A stretch of 64,000 nt of DNA from Pyrenochaeta sp. MPI-SDFR-AT-0127 (taxonomy: Eukaryota > Ascomycota > Dothideomycetes > Pleosporales > Cucurbitariaceae), in assembly GCA_020747015.1 (NCBI GenBank), contig JAGTJM010000001.1:868001-932000 (forward strand), given 5' to 3'. A program made the translations under genes and the position numbers. Under the pieces are notes generated by a model. That model saw only the letters and a list, made by a program, of their open reading frames with translations, was not told where the DNA came from and made no database searches. Positions 10,395 through 21,192 of the stretch are shown here, one piece after another. Numbering within the stretch: position 1 is the first letter of the stretch; each line of letters opens with the position of its first letter.

Positions 10395-10958
10395 ATGAAG
10401 ATTCTTATATTCCTCTGTGCCATGCTTGGCTATCTCACGATGACTTTCGGCTCTGTCCTTCCCAGAAAGCATATCGCGGCCACTGGCAACAGCAGCATCG
10501 CTCAGGACGAATATGCGTTGCTGTTCTGTGACGACAAGGACTTCAAAGGTAATTGTCAGTGGAGCCGGTACGAATTCTGCACATCGACAACCATGGATAT
10601 TCGCTCCTTAAGCGTAGCACGCGACTTCACCTGCACTTTCTTTGCCAACACAGGTTGCGAGACAGACTACGACTTTTTGTACTACAAGGCCGATCAAGCA
10701 GAACAAAAGATTGTGCCGGATGTCAATTTCGCGGTCAACTCGTTCAAATGCAAACCTACTACCGTCCAGCGCGACCACGCTCTCTCTGACATGGTTGGTT
10801 CCGCCGCCGCTTGCAACGAAGGTGAGGTCAAGTGCGTAGGGGGCAGTCTTCGGAGCGGTGTGATCAAGTGCGAGAAGGGGGACTGGAAGGCCGTCAAGCT
10901 ATGCGGCAAGGAGGAGATATGCGTCGACAAACCAGGCCCGCATTGTGCACCACGTTAA
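10395..10958 (+). CDS. Small secreted cysteine-rich protein (12 Cys)
   Basis: Single exon, 187 aa. Residues 1-19 are a hydrophobic signal peptide (MKILIFLCAMLGYLTMTFG). The mature chain has 12 cysteines in two groups of six: C45, C54, C62, C80, C88, C119, then C140, C147, C159, C170, C176, C184. This suggests two disulfide-bonded domains. The first domain, with LLFCDDKDFKGNC, an IRSLS turn, an FTCTFF strand and closing NSFKC, resembles the spacing of fungal beta/gamma-crystallin-like secreted proteins. The second is a compact Cys module with G-x-I/V-K-C-E-x-G-x-W. There is a possible N-glycosylation site at N32. Size, secretion and cysteine density fit a candidate effector or a cell-wall-associated protein, but no named effector was recognised, and that role is inference. 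Confidence 0.75.
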   Translation: MKILIFLCAMLGYLTMTFGSVLPRKHIAATGNSSIAQDEYALLFCDDKDFKGNCQWSRYEFCTSTTMDIRSLSVARDFTCTFFANTGCETDYDFLYYKADQAEQKIVPDVNFAVNSFKCKPTTVQRDHALSDMVGSAAACNEGEVKCVGGSLRSGVIKCEKGDWKAVKLCGKEEICVDKPGPHCAPR

Positions 10959-11678
10959 GAGACATCTCGTTGATGGCGTTGAGTTCTTGGGTAAATACTG
11001 TGCCACACTTACTCCACGACACCCCCCTCAACATTGCGAGCTCTTTGCCAATGTTATGGAAGGTTATTGACTTTTGCTTGCAGAATAGTTCCTAGTATGA
11101 GGACTTTGACTGGCGGGACTTATCATGATATCATGAGCATGGTGCAACTCCAACAAAAGTGAACGATCTTTGGCACACACAACACCTTTGGAGGGAAGAT
11201 ATCTTGCATCCATCTTCAGCTCAGTTTGGTCTGTCATAGCATTTGGAGCATTCCTAGGTAGATTGGTTCTGCCAGAGAAAAAGTCGACTACGAAATGTAG
11301 CTTGGATTGGGTGACCAGGATCATCCATGACTACTGCAGTACAAATGAAGAAGTGATCAGACTATGGTGCCCGAACATGTCTCAAAAGTGATTTGCAGGG
11401 CGTATCTCAGACCCAAAGTAATCTTGCATGCAGATGGATCTAGTGTCTACTAATACTCTTATAGCGCATAGACCGTGACCCTCAAAAGCGAAGGGTAAAA
11501 AGTCTATCTCCACATAAATGCGACATATTTCAGGGTATATAACGCCATGCATGTGAACCCTCATCGATGACTAGGTCCAGGTAACCTTCTCCCAGATATC
11601 TTCTTCCTAGTCATCTCATTCCCTTCCACTTCGGCTTATGTACTACAATCACAACCACCCGTCCCCATCCCCCAATAC
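10959..11678. other. Intergenic, convergent 3' ends
   Basis: About 720 nt between the secreted-protein stop codon and the Naa20 stop codon. Only short unsupported frames were seen. Confidence 0.5.
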
Positions 11679-12340
11679 TTACCACACATCTTCCGCCGTA
11701 ACCTTAAACGACTCTCCATTCTCCCTAACAGTCTCCCCCTTCTTATCCCTACTCAGCGCCTTGCGCATATCCAACGCATCCTCGCCATCATTATAGTAGT
11801 CCAGCACAGTCCTGTACACGCTATACCCCATCTTGCGATACAGCTCCTTTGCAATATCGTTGCTTGCACGGACAAACAGGTCGACGAACCACGCATTCGC
11901 CGCGTCGCTGGAGCGTTCCAGCGCGGATGAGAGAGCTGTTGCGTGGCCGAGGCGCCGCGCAGACGGGGCGACGGTGAGGGCTGTGATGTGCCCGTGCCAG
12001 GGGAGGTAGTTGGGGTGTGTGGTGGCGGTTTTGGATGGGTTGTAGGGCGTTGTGGGGGAGGGGTAGGGTGAGGATTCGAGTTTGCCTAGGACTGTAAATG
12101 GGTTAGTATTGTGATTGCACTACTATCTCTATATGTTGTGAGGCCGGGGGGATAGGAGCGGGGAATCGTACTGTATCCTTCGATCTCGCCGTCAATGCCC
12201 TCGATGATCTGGCATAGCTCGGGCCATTTAGTCAGGTATTCGAGGTAGAAGCCGATATTGTACGTCTCGGTGAGGTGATCGAGGTTTGTCGAGGATATTC
12301 TCAGGAGGTCATCGGGGCGCATGGGGCGGATTGTCGCCAT
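11679..12340 (-). CDS. NAA20: N-terminal acetyltransferase B catalytic subunit (Naa20/Nat3)
   Basis: Two exons, 12340-12172 and 12091-11679, give 193 aa. The 80-nt intron has donor GTACGA and acceptor TACAG, and splicing gives E-G-Y-I-L-G-K across the junction. This is a GNAT acetyltransferase. The N terminus TIRPMRPDDLLRISSTNLD followed by LTETYNIGFYLEYLTKWPE is diagnostic of NatB catalytic subunits, which acetylate Met-Asp/Glu/Asn/Gln N termini co-translationally on ribosomes together with Naa25. Acetyl-CoA binding motif A is visible as LTVAPSARRLGHATAL, and the conserved end LYRKMGYSVYRTVLDYY then DMRKALSRD follows. The C-terminal end GTGTGG-TAA is directly followed by GTATT, so it also looks like a donor site; family length supports stopping here. 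Confidence 0.92.
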
Positions 12341-12729
12341 TTTTGACGATTTGAGCTCTGGAGGAAGCTTCGGTATATGTGTCGGAAGCTTGAAGCGTGA
12401 TGTGGTGGGGTCAAGAAATGGGAAATGCTGGAGTGGATGAGGAGACTCCCGCGGGGAAAGTTCGCTTAGATTTGCTGAGTTGCATGGGTGAGACTGGCAT
12501 GACTCGTGTGAAGACTGGACTGGGGTTTTCTAGACTGTAAAAAGGAGTGTAATTGTAGATGGCAAATGCCTTGTGAAGATACTTGTATACAAGACAATAT
12601 CCTTCGTTCCCAATTACAATACGATTACAGACTGGGTATATAACAAACTCGGCAACACAATGACCTCCCAACCCATCCCAGTATGTACCTACAAATCGAA
12701 TATTCCATACACTCGCACAAATAACTCTT
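12341..12729. other. Short intergenic region
   Basis: About 390 nt upstream of NAA20 and downstream of the longer version of the RGS-LOV gene. Its extent depends on which 3' end of that gene is right (stop at 12730 or 12974). No other gene was seen. Confidence 0.5.
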
Positions 12730-15652
12730 TCATCCAGCCACACCCGGTTGAGACCATTCACCTCTCAAATGCTGTAGCTCCATCCATAGCTCCCTCGGCA
12801 GAACCGGTGTGCTTTCCGTGGAACTGTCGAGTCTATCAAATGACTCGTAGATCTCTGTAGTCGTTGTCTTCATTATTCCGCCACCACCCATGTCCCATGC
12901 ACATTCGTCCACACTCGTATCGCTCCCGCTTCTTGGATGCTCGCAGCTGGTACTTCCTGGTCGGAAGTCAGCACTAGATGGCAAAGGATTCAGTGCTGGG
13001 CTGGCGACCATTGAGATAGTCCTTGATAGACGAGCTTGCCGAGCGTTGCGCGCGCTGATCCTGTAGCATCTGGGTTCGGGGGCCACGGGGGCTAGACGGT
13101 TGGGCGACTACATCGTGGGCGATATGACGTGTTCCGACATGGCCGTTTGCAAGAGAGGAGGGTGCGCGTGGAAAGTAATCGTCGAGTTCGTCATCGAAGC
13201 TGTCGAGTCTGCTATGGCTCCGGGTACCTTGCGCTGATTGCTGCTCTCGTTTCCCACGGATATCATTCGATACGGGTGGAGCAGGGCGAAACCTTCGCAC
13301 AGGCTGTGAGTGTTCCTTTTCGTCGACAAGAACGACCATCCACACGCCTACTGCGCCGGACTGGCCAAGCAGAGGCGTGCAATGTATCCAGCGAGGTCTG
13401 CCTTCGTCGTATGAGCCCTCGAGGTTCTGCACGGCTTGCGGGAGCCAACGAATCTTTGCTGTTACGCCGCGAGATCCGTCTGCGAGCGCGTTGCTGAGCG
13501 ATTCGCGGACCCTCTGGCTGCCGCCAATGCGGTCGAGGAAGGCAGACTGAAGGATACCCGGCACGCGAAGTGAAGGCGAGGTAAAGAGGATGCGTAGAGA
13601 AGGCGCAGGTCGGATAAGGAGGTACTAGAAAGATTTATTACACATTTCAACTTTCAGGAAAGAGACACGCGACTTACATGTTTATACGGCCCACTTAGTC
13701 TCCCCTCTGGCTTAGGCGCCGGTTTCTCTGGCTTATCCACATCGAATGTGCTCTGATCCTGGATTAACAATCTCGGTCGTCCCCCATTGAACGCGTTGCT
13801 ATCGTCTTGATCCTCCAAATGCTCCCTGTGCATGTTGCCGCCAAATTTTCTGACAGTATCCAGCTCAGCGTGATTGAACATTTCACTGAGCTCCTGAAAC
13901 TCATCTTTCGGCTCGTCTCGTTCTTCGCGGCCTTCTTGCTGGTCGAGCATGCGCTGGAAGGCGTCGAGGTCGGTGCTGTCTTTCACAAGGCCAGACACGT
14001 CGATCTGCGCGCCGATAAAATAGCGGAGGTTCCCTCGGGAGTCGAGAAGGGGGGCCATCATGAGTAGGTTCATGAAAGGGGAGCCGTCACGGCGGCTGTG
14101 GCAGAGTGAGTCGATCAATGCTCAATACAGGATCCTACGCCAACTTACTAGTTTAGAAATACTTCACTATGGTCTTTGCCTTCCTGAGCCGCCGCTCTGA
14201 AACGAGCTGTGCTATTACGATTCGTCTTTGGGCCCTGAAGAAAGCGACAATTACGGCCGATCGCGTAACTAACCCCGTATTGGGTTGTGCGATGAAACTC
14301 TGTTCTTGATTTAGTATACGTGCCTTCTGTATAGCAGGCATTACTAACCTTCCGATGCGAAAATGATTGGATTGTCAGCCCTTGAAGGATCTGTCAAGCA
14401 AAAGACCTCTGCCAAACCTTCACTAGCCTCTCGCAGCAAAGGCGGTAGATTACCAGTAACACGCTTCGATATGCTGATACTGACAACTTGAATGAAGATA
14501 TGGGTAATAAATGCGGGTAAATCATTGCGAACCAGGTCTTCGAACGCTTGGTTTGCCTTCTCTTCCAGTACCGCATTGATGGTAGGCCGTGCCTGAGTTT
14601 CGGTGAACTCGAGGCCATCAATGGGTCCTAGTGCTTCTGCGACTGCATTGGCGTAGTTGATTGCTCGTAATGCTTTTAAGGCATCCAGATAATAGATGAG
14701 GGTTGGCACCGACTTGGGTCGGGCTATACTTAGGAATGATGTGAACCGGAGTAGTGATGCTGTGTCTTGGAAAATTGCTTCTAGGTGCTCTTTTGAGAAC
14801 AACTGCTCTGATCGAGTTTCGAGTGAAAACAAGGTTCGTTCATTGTCACTTGGAGCACTAATAAGATCGAACGATTTTGGGTCGTCCTCGAGTAGTGGAG
14901 AGAGTCTGTCACCTTCTTCAAGGTTTCCCTTCTGTTGCAATGGAGCTAAGGCTTGCGTTGCAACAGAGGGAGCCGAGGAATCATATGACAGAACTGAATC
15001 AGCTGAGCTGCGCATTGTTTTAGGCCCAGTGCTGCCAGCTCGAGTAGAATGCAAACTTCGCGCTGCAGTACTAGGCGTGCGTGAAGAGCTGCGCGCTTGA
15101 GCTTGGTATGGTTCAGGGGTTGAAGGGGTGTTCTGTGATTGCGTCTCTGAACTCAGGCGCCTCTGCATAATCAATCTCTTTCTGTTTGCGGTAGGAGTGC
15201 TCGAGCTGATGGTCATCAGCAATGAAACAAAAGGCAGATTGAACTTGTTAATGGACATACCTTGTTCTCGATGGAACATGTATTCCTCTTCGTGTAAAGT
15301 CTGGTGGTGGGGGAGCAGCACTATCGTCGTCCGAAAGCCAACTCTCAGAGCGTTCGTGGTTTGACATGGTAGTAGCAGGGGGGAGAGCGGCCTTCTTTTC
15401 ATTTGAATCCTGCTGATTGTGCAAGGTCGCAAAATCAAGCACAAGCGGTTCATTATTGACGGCACCATCACGAGTGCCGTCACAGTAGGCATCCGGATCG
15501 GGAGGAGCCATGACGCTATCGACATAGGCCTCGCCTACGCTTCCCATTCTAGAAGTTTTTGTGGAGGAGCTTGGGGGCCTAGCAACGTTAGGAGTCTGCG
15601 TGGACGAATATATACCATGAGCCGATGGCTTCCCACGCCTGAACAGCGGCAT
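12730..15652 (-). CDS. RGS-LOV photoreceptor protein with C-terminal PAS-like domain
   Basis: Exons 15652-15261, 15205-14349, 14299-14149, 14095-13678 and 13624-12974 give 822 aa. A sixth exon (13624-13009 joined to 12956-12730) would give 886 aa. Order of parts: a Ser/Pro-rich disordered N terminus (~1-260); an RGS helical domain (~266-375, LFSKEHLEAIFQDTASLLRF to the AFITHIFIQ region); a LOV domain (~395-505); a linker with an acidic helical stretch (EFQELSEMFNHAE); and a second PAS-like module (RPAPSLRILFTSPSL to VWMVVLVDE). The LOV core has GRNCRFLQGPKT with photoadduct Cys434. The flavin-contacting residues of LNYRRDG, MNLL and GAQIDV are also present. This is the architecture of fungal RGS-LOV proteins such as BcLOV4 of Botrytis, which binds membranes on blue-light exposure. 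RGS domains accelerate G-alpha GTP hydrolysis. Exon 2 could also begin at 15181 (in frame). Confidence 0.85.
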
Positions 15653-17199
15653 TGAGGCTGCGAGTATCTGAGTCTCCCTTTCTGTTGAACAAAAAGGGCG
15701 AAGTTTGACAACTGGGGTAAAAAATATTGACGGCGCGATGGAGAGCAGCGCGGAACCATGACGGAGGGTTCAAACTAAAGCAAACATACCAGGGTGCTCA
15801 ATGGATCCTCACTATCATACGGAACCTTCTTAATTGGGCCCACACGGAACTAGTCCGTTGCTGGTATTAATCAGAGTCGACCCTTGATTCGCCTACACGA
15901 CGTTGGCAAACCTGATACTGAATAAAAGATATGGCTAGCGAAGTCTATCCCCGGGACATACGGGCTGAAGGGCGACGCCAATTGCGCGGGTAGCGCCAAT
16001 CATGCAAGGCACGCTGGAGCAGCAGCTCTGGCGATCGTGAGAATATATGCAGAGAATGAACAATCGATGGTTGAAGGCTTGACGGGTCCCAGAAATCGCA
16101 GCACCTTAGGGCAAGGATCCGCTGAAAAAAGTGGCTAGGTCCTGGTGAATCAGTGAATGCGTGTCCAGGTGGAACCATCAGCAACAACAGCGACAATTGG
16201 GAGTGCTTGTGGAGTGTTGCAAAGTTGTTTGCGAGCTTCATATTCTATTCTTCTTCTTCGACTTTGAAACGAAAATCAGGGAGGTCGGTCAGCATTCCCC
16301 ACCCCACCACGCATTGGGCGGCTTGTGCCTGACTTGCGGCCTTGCCACAAGCGTGCCATCCCTGCGGCAAATCGTCCGATGTTTCATCAGCCAACGAGAA
16401 GCAGCTGAGTAAACTCCCAAAGCCATGTCTGGCTGGGCCTTGTTAGCCGGCCATGGACATCCCAAGTAACTCAATCTATGATCCACAAAAAGTTGTGGAC
16501 AAGCCGCGTGAAGAGGCGCGCAGGCACGTGAAGACTGGCAGCTGCCAGGGCAACAGCTGGTGCTGAGGATCTCTACGAGTTCTCTTTGCGCGACCACTTT
16601 GTAAGAAGACTAGACTGTTGCATTGGGCGCGGGCCGCCTGTCACCTGTCAAGTTAAGCCAATGCTTTCGATGGCTTCCTCGCTAGACCATTAGACTTATC
16701 TGCCGGCGCTTGTCAGGCGTAAACACGGCAATGTCTCTTCACGACATTCAGCCCGCTATTGAAAACCACAAAATGGTCACATCGAGCTCATAGCTTGCCA
16801 TCGTAAAGGTTAGGAACCTTGGCACTCTATCTAGCTTTCCCATCCCTATCCCTGCAAAGCATGATGACTTGCTTAGCTTCTAAAACGCAAACCCAAATTT
16901 GTGGCCATCGCTTCGCGGGACTGTGGGAATTCTACCGGACAATACCAATGCCGGTTTGCCCTGTCTCCTTCGGCCTTACAACGGCCATATGCCCCTGCTA
17001 GACAAAGCTTCCCGAACCTTCGACACTCCATCGTATGTTGCTTCCTTCCATCTTCGGTTCAATTGACGTATTTGCAGGCCGCTTTGGGTTTCCACCCTTG
17101 AATAGTGCGGCTCGTGTTGCTGTAATTTCCAGACGAAGGCATCAATATTTGGTTCACCACTGCACGGGAGAGCCCTCCCGAACCTTTGTTGATAACCGA
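15653..17199. other. Intergenic, promoter of RGS-LOV gene
   Basis: About 1.5 kb upstream of the RGS-LOV gene and downstream of the cystinosin-like gene. It is unusually long for this neighbourhood, which fits a regulated gene, but no specific binding site can be assigned with confidence. Confidence 0.5.
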
Positions 17200-18247
17200 C
17201 TAGTGATTGTGGTCTGAGATGAGCCGATCCCGTTCGCTTGTCCAGTCCCTTTCGTTCTCTTCTTCATCGTCATCGTGCTTCATTGGCTGTCGGTAAAGCA
17301 CGTAGTGCTGAAAAATGAAGATAATGTCGAAAACGATGGTGATGTTGCCGAGGCCAAACTTGACTGGATTTCCAGTCACTCCACTCCAGTCATTTTGCAG
17401 AGAGGAATCGATAACCAACTGTGCTAACGAAAGCCAGCCTCCTGCGAAGTCTAGAAGCATCGGGTATATGGACCACCCAATCGTAGACTTGCGTTTGTAA
17501 TTTACCCAAGCCTGGGGGATGTATTTGACCACTACGGTGGTAAGCTTGACGTAACCAAGAGTGTAAATCTGCATGTATTGTTAGCATTTCACATGTTTGC
17601 AAGCGAGCCTCAATATAAACAGGATTGTTGCTAGAGCCTCACGACCACAGCGTTGCTCCTACCCTTGACGAAGCTGGAGAAGACTCACCACATCAATCCA
17701 TGCCCACCCGTTAGCGTCACTAGCCCCTTGCTTTCCATCCCATGTTACCAGCAGTACCACAGCCACAATAGATGCCACACATGCCCACCAGATTCCCAGG
17801 ACCGCCCGACTGACCCTCTGCCTTTTCCCGACTACAAAGCCCCATATGCTTGGGAAGAACTGACTGTATATTATGACGCACAGCAATGCACCATGCGCTG
17901 CGAACAGGAAATCGTTGAAGCGTACGGTGGTCTCTGGAGCATCGGGGTGTCTGTATGCGTACTGCGATTTTATGGTTGGCGAGTAGAGGAACGAGGCTGT
18001 AGAGATTGTGTAGCACGTGAAACCGAGGACGTTGAGCGTGGGGAAGTCGATGGCAAGGCCAGTGGTGGATTTGCGGAAATAGTTTGATATAGGTTGAGGG
18101 TAGAAAGAAGCGCTCCTGCAATAAAGTGTAAGCTTCACCTATTTCCTCAACGAGCAACAGAAGGGGCACAAACCAACAAAGAAAGTACGCCCAGCCCAGT
18201 ACGCGTGATATGGCTTTTGCAAAAGCCTCCAGCTCAGGGTTCGTCAT
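17200..18247 (-). CDS. PQ-loop cystine transporter (cystinosin/ERS1-like)
   Basis: Three exons (18247-18174, 18115-17689, 17568-17200) give 289 aa. Introns are 58 and 120 nt, with donors GTTTGT and GTGAGT and acceptors GCAG. The junctions read YFLCW-SASFYPQ and AWIDV-IYTLGY. The protein has seven predicted membrane segments and two PQ motifs: SFYPQPISNYFRKSTTGLAIDF near the N terminus and VKYIPQAWVNYKRKSTIGWSI after the fifth helix. This paired arrangement, and the spacing to the N-R/K-x-K-S-T-x-G motif, is diagnostic of cystinosin, the lysosomal/vacuolar H+-coupled cystine exporter. The C-terminal tail is acidic and hydrophilic. Vacuolar cystine export is inferred from the family. Confidence 0.9.
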
Positions 18248-18971
18248 GGTGTAGTATCCAATCGTGGTAGTGGTAGAAGTGCCAAAGACATGCGCGATAA
18301 TGACAGGATACGAAGGTTAGGACGCTGGTATGGCAGAGACAAGGTCTGTCAGGAAGGTATCATACACCAAGAGCAAGCCATACGCTCAAAGAAGTGAAAG
18401 GAAGGTACTGAGACAGGTGCTCATGGCGAAGGACCGCCTGATAACGCGGCGTGATGTTGCGATTGCGACAGCAATGACATGCGCACAGCAGGGATGACGG
18501 GTTGCGCGATACGATTCGCAGCCGAGACGCTAACTCTCACCATCCGCGGGACTGTACCGAACTTGAGGTACCTACTCTCTGGTTGGTAACACTACATGAG
18601 ACCAAATCACTGTCAGAGCCGCGTGGATCTGGTGGCAACCTTTCACTAAGTGTTTGTTTCTGTTCCGGTGGCGCAGCGTATGATGTAAGCTCTAGAACTA
18701 CAGCTCTGACCGAGAGTTCCGTTGTTCTTTGCAGTATGTGATCGGATGTCCTTTTCACATACGGCTGGTAAGATCTTGTTAAAGTGAATTTGAATTGCAG
18801 CTCCTCTAACATTTGTGTATCCGTCGACACCGCATCCCAACTCCAAGGACTACCAGTTATAACGTTCCGAGAGATAATTCAATGGGTCAAACAAAGTTTA
18901 AGTCTACTTCAAAACACTCCCCTTTACCAGCATAAACTCAAAAGACTGCGGAGGCTTGGAGCATGCCCCTT
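18248..18971. other. Intergenic region
   Basis: About 720 nt upstream of the cystinosin-like gene and downstream of the SRPBCC gene. No supported feature was seen. Confidence 0.5.
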
Positions 18972-19589
18972 TCAGGTGCTCGCACCACGCTCAAGTAGAA
19001 GTTTCAGGCCTTGACCCTGCGCATCGAAAGCTTTCTGTAAGCTGTCTCCCAGCGCCACCTCCAGCTCTGGTGCCATCAATCCATGAAACACCTCCCGGCT
19101 TTCATACAACACCACTCCTCGTCGAATATCACTGACAGCCTGCCATCGCTCTGCCTGAAGCACAAACTCTCCTGCATATTCCCACGCCAAGCGTCCCAAT
19201 CTCGGCTGTACGTGTGTGATGTTCTCGTACGCAAGTTGCGTATTTAACAGATTATCAGGCGTGTTCCTGTTCACTGGCAGTGGGAGTGGGGGTATCTGCG
19301 TGCGCATAAAGAGACGTTTGCCTTCGACAGGGTATTGTCTGGGGAGAGTGACGTTGAGGGGAGAGACGACGACGGCAGAGCGTACAAAAGGGTTCCAGTC
19401 GGCATAGTCGCGGAAGTTTGTGAGCGCATCCCAGGCGGCTCTTTTGGTGCTGAAAATCTCGATGCGGGTACTGACTTCGAAGACACCAGGTGGGACGTCT
19501 GGGAGATTGGTGTATGTGCAAGTAGCCGTGATGGCCCCCAGAGCCAACACAAAAAGGATATGCAAAGTGGGAAAACGCAACTGGAACAT
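18972..19589 (-). CDS. Secreted SRPBCC/START-like protein
   Basis: Single exon, 205 aa from the first ATG at 19589; an upstream TTG in frame at 19685 is rejected. Residues ~1-24 form a hydrophobic signal peptide. The rest has the shape of an SRPBCC (polyketide cyclase/dehydrase-like, START superfamily) fold: an opening strand VFEVSTRIEIFSTKRAAWDAL, the DYADWNPFVRSAVV turn common to the family, a central beta region, and the closing long helix LGDSLQKAFDAQGQGLKLLLE. Members bind hydrophobic ligands in a deep cavity; no catalytic residue can be named here. The combination of an export signal and this fold is less usual than the cytosolic form. Ligand and role are unknown. Confidence 0.75.
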   Translation of the reverse strand: MFQLRFPTLHILFVLALGAITATCTYTNLPDVPPGVFEVSTRIEIFSTKRAAWDALTNFRDYADWNPFVRSAVVVSPLNVTLPRQYPVEGKRLFMRTQIPPLPLPVNRNTPDNLLNTQLAYENITHVQPRLGRLAWEYAGEFVLQAERWQAVSDIRRGVVLYESREVFHGLMAPELEVALGDSLQKAFDAQGQGLKLLLERGAST

Positions 19590-21192
19590 ATTGAGAGACG
19601 GATAAATTAAGGCTTGGATAATTTCAAGCAAGCGTGGACATGATATCACCTTTATACGAAGCAAAAGACATGGAGCATCACGCAACCGAGCGACGATCTT
19701 CCTTCGACTACGCCTATTATTGTCATGGCCGATGCCGTACTACCGTTCAATTGGCTTCAGCCTCTCGGTCTGCGGCTGCAAGGCCCTTGACTACTGTTGG
19801 CTGACAGTGTGGCGTATGTGAAGAGCGACAGAGTGCTGGACAGAGAAAGGTCGATGTATGCTTTGCATGGTTGTACGAAGCTGTCGGGTTGGTGGTTCGT
19901 GGATGTATTCTAGCCTGCTGGAAGCGAGGTGCGTTTATAGATGACTACAGGCCAGCAACTCGATGATTACGATGACCCCCCGTCGGGTTATTGGGACGAT
20001 CCTAGACGTACGGGCATCGATAGAGTGAGCTGTACGAGAATCGCGAGAGCACGTCAAGATGGTGTCCAGCTCGGTGGCTATGTATGCTGGGCGTACGTGC
20101 GTGATATTAGAGGATACCTAAGGGACGTCTGTAGGTGAGACTGTATGCTTGATTTGGCAACTATCATAAGACTGTCGGTTGCAGTAGCTGGCAAGTGAGA
20201 GGTTACATCTGGATGCCCTGAACACATAATGGCAATAAGGTGGCTGTGATGATGACAGGAGCGCGTGGGAGATCCTGGTACATGATGGCGAAGTTCATCT
20301 TTTGGACACAAAAGCTTTGATGGAGTAACATATTTGAGCCAGAATAGATCTTCAAACCCAAGCGTGTTCACACTGCACTATGATGTAAGAAAGCAGATTT
20401 CCTCAAACGGTGTGGTTCAGGGTCCTCGGGATGTGGATCTCGTGTTGCGGACGCGGAATGCTTCGCTCGGAATGCCGAATGCAGTCATGCAGCTTGATAC
20501 AGAGCATACGCTGCGTACACTGGGTGGGCTCTGATGGAAACTTTGCAGGAGGAGATGATGGGATGGCTCTACAAAGGAGGTCCCCACCATCATTTGCAGA
20601 GAACAGGCCCAGATTGTGGCGGAAGGCGCGGGGCACGACTGACAGGGGAGCGACTTGAGCAGCGGGCTGCCCCTCAGAGCCCCTCGACTTTGATAAGATA
20701 GAGCTACTGCACTTACACACCCTGCATGTCCCAACACTTTGAGAGTTGAGATAAAACATACAAGTTGACTCCCGCCTCTGCAAACTCGTCGAACCCCCTC
20801 CGTAGCTGCTGCTGAGGAGCTTCCGACATAGAGTGCCGCGTGAAGCTCCCAGCCCCCAGCGGATTCGGCCCTCGACTCCACAGCTACCCGATTGTGTCGA
20901 GTGAACACAAAAGATACAAGGCACCAGTACTGACGTATCTAAGCTGTCTTGTTGTGCCCCAGGCACGAGACAGAAACGTTCACGGGCTGTGGTCACGACG
21001 CGCATGACGCAGCTGCCTTTGTCCCTGAGCATTCATCCGATCTCCATCGAGCCGCCCTCACCCGTCGCTACCCTCCTCACAACACCGCTCTCCCACCACA
21101 CACCGACATACCGCAAGACACCGCCAGCAGAGCTAGCCTTCCAACCCACCAACCCACCAACCCACCAACCCAACCATTCTCCAGCAAGTTGA
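19590..21192. other. Divergent promoter region
   Basis: About 1.6 kb between the SRPBCC gene (-) and the BCAS3-like gene (+). A short direct repeat of CCAACCCA (about three copies) lies near 21148-21172. Long overlapping frames at 20403-21032 on the minus strand have no family resemblance and are not called. Confidence 0.5.

Noticed and set aside
15945..16241. 98-codon minus-strand frame with a hydrophobic start
   Set aside because: It lies in the promoter region of the RGS-LOV gene, has no family resemblance, and is not supported by neighbouring splice sites.
18600..18700. A GTGGCGCAGC element resembling a tRNA A box
   Set aside because: No matching B box (GGTTCGAATC type) or cloverleaf is found at the right distance.
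20403..21032. 209-codon minus-strand frame before the BCAS3-like gene
   Set aside because: No recognisable domain, Ser/Cys-rich mixture with overlapping frames; likely non-coding.
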